A stretch of DNA of 7,747 nt from Clostridiales bacterium (GTDB lineage: Bacteria > Bacillota > Clostridia > Tissierellales > Sedimentibacteraceae), in assembly GCA_003497505.1 (NCBI GenBank), contig DNNV01000127.1, forward strand, positions 1 through 7,747, in the 5' to 3' direction. A program made the translations under genes and the position numbers. Under the pieces are notes generated by a model. It worked only from the letters and a program-made list of their open reading frames with translations, was not told where the DNA came from and did not search any database. Positions 1 through 4,588 of the stretch are shown piece by piece; the stretch's first letter is position 1, and every line of letters begins with the position of its first letter.

Positions 1-126
1 ATGAAAAATATAAGAAAGATATTAATTATTCTTCCACCTATAATAATCTGCACCGGTATATTCTTTGCATTTATAGAATTTAAAATACCATACTATAAGA
101 AAACAATTCTGAAAGGTAGTAATTAA
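1..126 (+). CDS. Short 41-residue hydrophobic protein, possibly the intact front of a broken gene
   Basis: An ATG at the first base opens a 41-codon frame ending in TAA at 124-126. The product has a basic start (MKNIRK), one strongly hydrophobic stretch at about residues 7-25 (LIILPPIIICTGIFFAFIEF covers most of it) and a basic tail (YYKKTILKG). It would be a single-span membrane protein with a short outer or inner tail. No ribosome binding site can be judged because the window starts at the ATG, so this could also be the end of a longer frame. I do not recognise the family. The next 96 bases read like more of the same protein after a frame change, so I think this is more likely the front of a damaged gene than a complete one. 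It is separated from the response regulator by about 195 bases. Confidence 0.4.
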   Translation: MKNIRKILIILPPIIICTGIFFAFIEFKIPYYKKTILKGSN

Positions 127-222
127 TGCAAAAGATGGCAGTTTCGTCAGAGTTTCAAAAAAATTGGATATGACAAGGATGGTCGCTCCATTTGGGAGCC
201 TATGTTTCCTGTGCCTTATTAA
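1..222 (+). pseudogene. Frameshifted small membrane-protein gene (alternative reading of 1-126)
   Basis: After the stop at 124-126, the frame beginning at 125 reads NAKDGSFVRVSKK up to a run of seven A (157-163). From that run, the original frame 1 reads IGYDKDGRSIWEPMFPVPY and stops at TAA 220-222. Joining the three pieces needs one extra base near 122-124 (AATTAAT) and one missing A in the A-run, and the net shift is zero. The joined product would be about 73 residues: one membrane span and a short polar tail with Trp and Pro near the end. Both breaks sit in simple sequence, where slips or sequencing errors are common. I infer a recently broken gene or a read error; the function is unknown. 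The protein-like quality of the pieces is a judgement by eye. Confidence 0.4.
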
Positions 223-254
223 TTGGGCACGTGTTTAATAATATAAACTAAAAC

Positions 255-285
255 TTATTGAATTATTTTAAAAATGATATAGAAT
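255..285 (+). promoter_or_regulatory. Weak candidate promoter for the two-component operon
   Basis: TATAGAAT at 278-285 is a reasonable -10 element. The only -35 at normal distance is TTATTG (255-260, spacer 17), which is a poor match. TTGAAT (258-263) matches better but leaves only 14 bases. The whole 223-320 leader is very AT-rich, so chance matches are expected, and no operator or riboswitch core is recognisable in it. A poor -35 would fit activator dependence, but that is speculation. Confidence 0.22.
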
Positions 286-320
286 GAATTTGAATTATAA
301 AATTATAAAGGAAGTATAGT

Positions 321-1010
321 ATGCAGAATGTTAATATTTTAATTTGTGATGACGATCCGATTGTGCATGAATCGCTGGAAATATATCTGAAGAGCGAAGG
401 CTTTGCATGTATGTCAGCCTATGACGGCGAAGAGGCACTCAGGATTATTAAAACGACACCTCCTTCTCTGGTTGTATTGGATGTAATGATGCCGAAGTTA
501 AACGGGCTGAATGTATGCAAAGAGGTGAGAAAGGCAAGTGATGTTCCCATAATAATGCTTACTGCCAAGGGAGAAGAAATAGATAAGATTTTGGGGCTTG
601 AGCTGGGTGCTGATGATTACATAGTAAAACCTTTCAGTCCAAGGGAGGTTGTTGCACGCATAAAAGCTGTAAGAAGGCGCGTAATTGAAAATGCATCAGA
701 AGGGAAATCTTCGGTATTGTATTTTAACCGCCTTGAAATAAGCCTTAAGCATTATCGTGTCAAATTTGATGATCGTGTTGTTATATCAACTCCTAAGGAA
801 GTAGAAATACTTTATTTACTGGCGTCAAATCCGGGACAAGTATTCTCAAGAGAACAGATTCTGGACAGGGTTTGGGGCTATGATTATTATGGTGATACAA
901 GAACTGTAGATACTCATATAAAAAGAATAAGAGCGAAGCTGCCGCAGGAAGGGACGAGCTGGGAGCTGCATACCGTTTACGGCGTCGGATACAAATTCGA
1001 GGAAGAATAA
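321..1010 (+). CDS. OmpR/PhoB-family response regulator
   Basis: This is a DNA-binding response regulator of a two-component system, acting in the cytoplasm as the phosphate acceptor from the kinase encoded one base downstream. Its 229 residues are the normal family length. The receiver domain (about 4-115) shows the acidic pocket D10-D12, phospho-acceptor D54 in VVLDVMMP, T81 in IIMLTAKG, Y100 in GADDYIVKPF and K103, so all switch residues are present. A winged-helix output domain fills about 130-227, with the family pattern VFSREQILDRVWGYDYYGDT and RTVDTHIKRIRAKL followed by the wing VYGVGYKFEE. The start is supported by AAAGGAAG at 307-314, six bases from the ATG. The nearest relatives are probably of the PhoP/WalR/ResD type, but I cannot assign one. 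A likely target is the pump operon at 2542, upstream of which lie tandem 10-base repeats. Partner and fold are certain; the regulon is inferred. Confidence 0.95.
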   Translation: MQNVNILICDDDPIVHESLEIYLKSEGFACMSAYDGEEALRIIKTTPPSLVVLDVMMPKLNGLNVCKEVRKASDVPIIMLTAKGEEIDKILGLELGADDYIVKPFSPREVVARIKAVRRRVIENASEGKSSVLYFNRLEISLKHYRVKFDDRVVISTPKEVEILYLLASNPGQVFSREQILDRVWGYDYYGDTRTVDTHIKRIRAKLPQEGTSWELHTVYGVGYKFEEE

Positions 1011-1011
1011 T

Positions 1012-2388
1012 ATGAAGAATATATTGATCAGGCGAATAACCATATTAATTTCAACGGCCATATTCATATCTTCCATACTTATTGCATCATTGGGAGTGTA
1101 CTTGATAGAGGACAGCAATGCAGATAAGATACAAACACTTGTACAAACTCTTTTTATTTCAATCGCAATTATAATTCCCTTTGTGGCAGCTCTTTCCTAT
1201 CTCGTTCTGAGGAGGATTATAAAGCCTGTAAAAAATGCAATAAATGTTGCTATTTATATGAGCCAGGGTGACTTTTCAGTACGTGCGGACGAAAATTTAA
1301 AGGATGAAATAGGGCTTTTGGGAAAAACATTGAACAAGATGTCAATAGACTTATACAGAAATGTTTCTCAGCTTTTCATCGAAAAAAACAGACTTTGTCA
1401 GGTTTTGAACGGCCTTGATGAAGGGATGATAGCTGTAGATGAAAACAGGCGTATTACCCATTATAACAATGTTCTTTTAGAAATGTTTTCTCTTAAGGAG
1501 AGTGAGGTAAAGGACCGTTGCATAGATGACATAGGTGTTCTTAAAAAAGAATTGCATGAGCTTAGCCAGGCAACAGAATGTAAGGACACTATAGTTAAAA
1601 ATTGTGTATGCGGAGATGTTATTATGAGGATAGCAATGTCATCCATTGAAAATGAAAAAAATGAGGTGGTTGGCGCAGTTGTTTTATTCAGAGATATAAC
1701 AGAGCTTGAAAAACTTGAAAAGGTGCGCCGGGAATATGTTGCCAACGTATCACATGAGCTCAGGTCTCCGCTTACCTCCATAAGAGGTCTTATTGAGCCT
1801 CTTATGGATTCTATTGTGACAGACGAAGAGGACATTAAAAGGTACCATAAGATTATTTATCAGGAAAGCATGAGGCTGTCTAGGCTTGTGGATGATATTA
1901 TGGAGCTTTCCAGGCTGCAGAGCAACCAGCCTATTGAAAAAACCTCTGTCGATATCAATTCGGTAATTGAGATGGTGCATGAAAGGTATAATCTCTCCAA
2001 TGACCATATAAGTCTCATATACAATCCCGTTGAACTGCCTAAGGTTTATGCGAATTACGACAGAATTGAGCAGATACTTGTAATATTACTGGATAATGCA
2101 TATAAGTTTACTCCTGAGGGAGGAAAAATAGAAGTATTTACAGAGGAAAGGACGAATGATGTCCTTGTTTCTGTACGAGACAGCGGAATAGGAATTGCTG
2201 AGGATGAGATGGACTGTATTTTTGACAGGTTTTACAAGAGCGATAAATCAAGGTCGAAAAAAGGCTCGGGACTTGGTTTGTCTATTGCAAAGGAAATACT
2301 GAGCATAATGGGCGAAAAAATTAATGTTCGCAGCATTTATGGCTGCGGGAGCACATTTGAATTTACGGTTCACAAGGAAGAAAATTAA
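1012..2388 (+). CDS. Sensor histidine kinase, TM-TM-HAMP-PAS-HisKA-HATPase
   Basis: This is a membrane sensor kinase that autophosphorylates on histidine and passes the phosphate to the upstream regulator. Domain order in 458 residues: TM1 about 10-32, a loop of about 13 residues, TM2 about 46-66, HAMP about 67-120, PAS about 122-232, HisKA with the H-box YVANVSHELRSPL (H248, E249), then the ATPase domain with N-box ILLDNAYKFTP (N362), G1 box DSGIGIA (D390), F-box FDRFYK and G2 box GSGLGLSIAK (418-427). All catalytic boxes are intact. The layout resembles WalK/PhoR/PnpS kinases, but those usually carry a large extracytoplasmic domain, absent here, so the signal is probably sensed in the membrane or by the PAS domain. 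The PAS region has a cysteine group (C190, C198, C200). The ATG lies one base after the regulator's stop, with GAGGAAG (999-1005) inside the regulator's last codons, so translation is likely coupled. Confidence 0.95.
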   Translation: MKNILIRRITILISTAIFISSILIASLGVYLIEDSNADKIQTLVQTLFISIAIIIPFVAALSYLVLRRIIKPVKNAINVAIYMSQGDFSVRADENLKDEIGLLGKTLNKMSIDLYRNVSQLFIEKNRLCQVLNGLDEGMIAVDENRRITHYNNVLLEMFSLKESEVKDRCIDDIGVLKKELHELSQATECKDTIVKNCVCGDVIMRIAMSSIENEKNEVVGAVVLFRDITELEKLEKVRREYVANVSHELRSPLTSIRGLIEPLMDSIVTDEEDIKRYHKIIYQESMRLSRLVDDIMELSRLQSNQPIEKTSVDINSVIEMVHERYNLSNDHISLIYNPVELPKVYANYDRIEQILVILLDNAYKFTPEGGKIEVFTEERTNDVLVSVRDSGIGIAEDEMDCIFDRFYKSDKSRSKKGSGLGLSIAKEILSIMGEKINVRSIYGCGSTFEFTVHKEEN

Positions 2389-2401
2389 TATTATTTTATC
2401 T

Positions 2402-2433
2402 AAAGGATATATGATTTGGCATATATCCTTTTT
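2402..2433 (+). terminator. Rho-independent terminator candidate after the kinase gene
   Basis: AAAGGATATATG (2402-2413) pairs perfectly with CATATATCCTTT (2420-2431) around the six-base loop ATTTGG, giving a 12-bp stem. The right arm runs into TTTTT (2429-2433). The stem is AU-rich and the U-run is short and partly inside the stem, so termination may be partial. It lies 14 bases after the kinase stop and would separate the regulatory genes from the pump operon. It competes with a second hairpin at 2415-2443. Confidence 0.6.
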
Positions 2434-2443
2434 ATATGCCAAA
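2415..2443 (+). promoter_or_regulatory. Alternative hairpin competing with the terminator
   Basis: TTTGGCATATA (2415-2425) pairs perfectly over 11 bp with TATATGCCAAA (2433-2443), loop TCCTTTT. Its left arm overlaps the loop and right arm of the 2402-2431 hairpin, so the two cannot form together. This is the geometry of an antiterminator or of a repeated palindrome. The pairing is seen directly; a regulatory role is inferred. The left arm of the first hairpin is transcribed first and would normally win unless something binds it. Confidence 0.4.
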
Positions 2444-2455
2444 ATAAAATGAAAT

Positions 2456-2509
2456 GTTCACAATTGTTCGGAACTATATCAAACTGGTGACATATTTTGA
2501 TAATATAGT
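2456..2509 (+). promoter_or_regulatory. Candidate activator-type promoter of the pump operon with tandem 10-base repeats
   Basis: GTTCACAATT (2456-2465) and GTTCGGAACT (2466-2475) are adjacent 10-mers that agree at 7 of 10 positions. The next 10-mer, ATATCAAACT (2476-2485), keeps the AACT end. OmpR/PhoB-family regulators bind head-to-tail direct repeats with about one helical turn between them, which fits. Downstream, GATAAT (2499-2504) or TATAGT (2504-2509) could serve as the -10, and no good -35 lies at 17 bases from either, as is common for promoters that need an activator. The repeats are visible; the binding protein and the -10 choice are inferred. Confidence 0.35.
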
Positions 2510-2533
2510 AGCTCTCGAGGACGACAATTGTGA
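2458..2533. repeat. 10-bp inverted repeat flanking the pump-operon promoter region
   Basis: TCACAATTGT (2458-2467) and ACAATTGTGA (2524-2533) are exact reverse complements 56 bases apart; each contains the palindrome ACAATTGT. The upstream copy overlaps the tandem 10-mers. The downstream copy overlaps the start of the Shine-Dalgarno site GAGGTGA (2532-2538) of the 2542 gene. They could be paired operators, or in a read-through transcript they could pair and mask the ribosome binding site. Confidence 0.45.
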
Positions 2534-2541
2534 GGTGAATT

Positions 2542-2949
2542 ATGCTTGATAAAACCGAAAAATATGTGACTCTTATTTTTGTATTATCGCATCATGAATT
2601 CGGCTTATTGATAAGTAAGGGGAAAAAAATCGCCGACATAACAAATACAAAGCTCAATGTAATAAATGTCCGGCAAAAAAGTGAATGGGGTAAGAGGTTC
2701 AGCAGGGAACTGGACAGCATGCTTATTATATCAAATGATATGGAGGCGCAGATGCTCGTCTTTTTTTCTGACAATCCCATAAAAATACTAAATGACTATA
2801 TTGAAAGGAACAAAGTAAAATACATCATATTGGAAACTGACGGATTAAAAGCAATTGATTCAGATGAGAAAACATATTTGAAGTCCCATAAAATCGAGAT
2901 ATATTTATTTGACAACAATAAAGAAAGGATTGAACAACATGAATATTAA
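2542..2949 (+). CDS. UspA-fold (universal stress protein-like) small protein
   Basis: This 135-residue soluble protein has no signal peptide. It has the strand-helix pattern of a UspA domain: beta-1 YVTLIFVLSHH (8-18), a helix over the HEFGLLISKGKKIAD region, beta-2 KLNVINV, then MLVFFSDNPIKILNDYIERN before a strand VKYIILE, which closely resembles the order in the UspA-like domain of KdpD sensor kinases. The ATP-binding pattern G-x2-G-x9-G(S/T) typical of nucleotide-binding UspA proteins is not visible after that strand, so it probably belongs to the non-ATP-binding group. GAGGTGA (2532-2538) before the ATG is a strong ribosome binding site. It is the first gene of the export operon and overlaps the TolC-like gene by 11 bases, so its production is tied to the pump. 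Its role there is unknown; an accessory or signalling part is a guess. The fold assignment is by pattern only. Confidence 0.8.
   Translation: MLDKTEKYVTLIFVLSHHEFGLLISKGKKIADITNTKLNVINVRQKSEWGKRFSRELDSMLIISNDMEAQMLVFFSDNPIKILNDYIERNKVKYIILETDGLKAIDSDEKTYLKSHKIEIYLFDNNKERIEQHEY
2924..2929 (+). promoter_or_regulatory. Ribosome binding site that sets the TolC-like start at 2939
   Basis: AAAGGA lies nine bases before ATG 2939 and inside the end of the upstream gene. The frame is open back to an ATG at 2909, but that one has no purine-rich site before it and would put ten polar residues ahead of the signal peptide. The 2939 start is therefore preferred. Confidence 0.7.
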
Positions 2950-4558
2950 AAAAACTGCGGCATGCGTATGTACGGCGGCGATTATACTGTCTTCGGTTAG
3001 TCCCGCTTACGGTGAGGACTTACCTTCGGCGCCTTACAAGCTTCCGTCCGAAACATCCGATAAAAAAGATGAAACTAAAGATACATCTCATATGGTGCTG
3101 ACAGCTGATGCGGCTGTTAAGTTTGGACTTGAGCACAATAAAAGCATTGAGCTTTTAGACAATAAAATACGGCTTGCGCTGGTAGCATCACAGAATGCAT
3201 CTAAAAACTCGGAAGATTTGAAGGACGCAAAAAAACTGCTGAACGACGCATCCAATCAACTGTTTGACAAGGGAAAACAATTAAGTGAAGGTCAGGAGCA
3301 GGTGGATAATGCTAAAGATTTGCTGTCAAAGGGAATAGCTCCAATGGCCTTAACGGTTCCTATTCCCGGAATCGGTGAAATTCCTGTTCAGCCGGGAGCG
3401 AATATATTGGATACACTGATTGCGGCAGGAGTTCCGTCTGCAATGGCAGATTCTGTTGCTTCGAAGGTTGTTGAGGAGGCTCGGGAACAATTGGGTTTAA
3501 AGCAGGATTCGATTGATGAGGGCAGGACAGCAATCTATGAGGCAGAAAAAACACTTGAATTAAAGCAGGAACAATTCAAGGAGGTTATGAAGGATACGTC
3601 AGAAAAGGTAGGTACAAAGATTGATTTCAATACAGTAATAAGTCTTGACGCGAATGATGCCGGCAAGCTGATGGTCACCATGGCAGGCGTTAATCTTGAT
3701 GTAACCAGATATGCAAAGGAAATTTACAAAAATCAGATTGCAATGCTCATTCAAAAAAATTATTATGATGCACTATATGCGGAAAAAATTTATTTTCTTA
3801 AAAAAACAGCCATGGAACGCGGGCTAAAGCAATACGACATGGCTAAGCTTTCCTATGAAAATGGAATGAAGGCAAAGGATGACATGCTTTTGGGAAAAAT
3901 GTATTATGACGGAACGGTAATTGCATTGAATCTTGCCGAAGCAAATTATAAAAATGCGCTTTATGAGCTTAAGAAAAATATGAACCTTGACATGAATACT
4001 GAAATTACATTGACAGATTCAATGCAAAGGGATGTAACGGCTGAAAGTCTGGAGGAAGGACTAAAAAGCGGACTTACAAACAGAATTGAAATCCAGCAGA
4101 TTTTGGGGCAGCTGACTATTTATCAGTTAAATGAAGAGCTGTTGAATTCAAGGGCCGAATACAGAAATAACAGCAGGGCACTTACCGAGGCAAGGTTGTT
4201 GAAAAAAGGAGCGGAAATAGAGCTGGAAAGAACAAAAACAAACCTGAAATCAGAAATAAGCCAGTCCTACGAAACTATGGTTGCTGCAGGGAAGATGCTA
4301 GAATCGTCGGGAGAACTTATAAATAATGCCGAAGAGGTGGTAAGAATAGCAAGACTGAAGTATGAACAAGGCTTCGGGGCTGAAAATGCACTGCTTAAGC
4401 AGCTTAACCTTCAGGAAAGCTCCGGTACCATGGCTGAGCTTATCGCGGCACAGGAGAAGCTTGCGGAGGTTGAAGCCCAGGTAGCTCAGATAAGATACAG
4501 CTATACCATGGCAAGGATAAAGTATAAAAATGATTCCGGAATACTTATAAATAAATAA
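2939..4558 (+). CDS. Secreted TolC-family protein, apparently without beta-barrel strands
   Basis: A TolC/outer-membrane-efflux family protein of 539 residues, expected to be the outer conduit of the pump. The signal peptide is clear: MNIKKT, a hydrophobic core to about residue 21, and a likely cut after AYG (23-25). A polar linker (26-50) precedes repeat 1, which opens with LTADAAVKFGLEHNKSIELL (54-73). Repeat 1 contains long helices and a Pro/Gly-rich insert (134-154, with TVPIPGIGEIPVQPG). Repeat 2 begins near SLEEGLKSGLTNRIEIQQIL (370-389) and ends with the classic ARLKYEQGFGAENALLKQLN (471-490). In repeat 2 the usual 40-60 residue strand segment between the helices is replaced by about 15 polar residues (406-420). 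No C-terminal aromatic residue is present (ends ILINK). If the host has one membrane, this may be a wall-spanning tube or channel; if it has two, the barrel loss is odd. Family call firm, strand loss inferred by eye. Confidence 0.88.
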   Translation: MNIKKTAACVCTAAIILSSVSPAYGEDLPSAPYKLPSETSDKKDETKDTSHMVLTADAAVKFGLEHNKSIELLDNKIRLALVASQNASKNSEDLKDAKKLLNDASNQLFDKGKQLSEGQEQVDNAKDLLSKGIAPMALTVPIPGIGEIPVQPGANILDTLIAAGVPSAMADSVASKVVEEAREQLGLKQDSIDEGRTAIYEAEKTLELKQEQFKEVMKDTSEKVGTKIDFNTVISLDANDAGKLMVTMAGVNLDVTRYAKEIYKNQIAMLIQKNYYDALYAEKIYFLKKTAMERGLKQYDMAKLSYENGMKAKDDMLLGKMYYDGTVIALNLAEANYKNALYELKKNMNLDMNTEITLTDSMQRDVTAESLEEGLKSGLTNRIEIQQILGQLTIYQLNEELLNSRAEYRNNSRALTEARLLKKGAEIELERTKTNLKSEISQSYETMVAAGKMLESSGELINNAEEVVRIARLKYEQGFGAENALLKQLNLQESSGTMAELIAAQEKLAEVEAQVAQIRYSYTMARIKYKNDSGILINK

Positions 4559-4570
4559 TATAGCAATAAC

Positions 4571-4579
4571 AGGAAAGGG
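4571..4579 (+). promoter_or_regulatory. Ribosome binding site that sets the adaptor start at 4589
   Basis: AGGAAAGGG at 4571-4579 is nine bases from ATG 4589. The frame can be opened at TTG 4580, but that codon directly abuts the purine tract and leaves no spacer, so 4589 is the likely start and the product has 416 residues. Confidence 0.75.
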
Positions 4580-4588
4580 TTGTTAATT

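Noticed and set aside
126..173. 15-residue open frame starting with the ATG that overlaps the TAA of the first frame
   Set aside because: It is very short, has no independent ribosome binding site and no recognisable features; the overlap TAATG is probably chance.
185..199. GCTCC/GGAGC hairpin as part of a leader riboswitch
   Set aside because: The stem is only 5 bp and falls within sequence that reads as protein (DGRSIWEP). No core of a known riboswitch class is recognisable in 127-320.
211..236. GTGCC/GGCAC hairpin followed by GTGTTT as a terminator
   Set aside because: A 5-bp stem with a 10-base loop and only three T in the tail is too weak to call a terminator, although it sits at the end of the broken gene.
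846..1118. Minus-strand open frames, including this one and those at 1461-1835, 1750-2007 and 5383-5727
   Set aside because: They lie opposite well-supported genes with intact domains, and their products show no recognisable domain.
2524..2535. ACAATTGTGAGG as a lac-operator-like site
   Set aside because: The likeness to the lac operator core is limited to a short common string and there is no LacI-family gene in the window; only the inverted repeat itself is reported.
2909..2938. Upstream ATG start for the TolC-like gene
   Set aside because: It has no purine-rich site at proper distance and would place polar residues before a well-formed signal peptide; ATG 2939 with AAAGGA is better.
4580..4588. 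TTG start for the adaptor gene
   Set aside because: The codon touches the AGGAAAGGG tract with no spacer; ATG 4589 is properly spaced from it.
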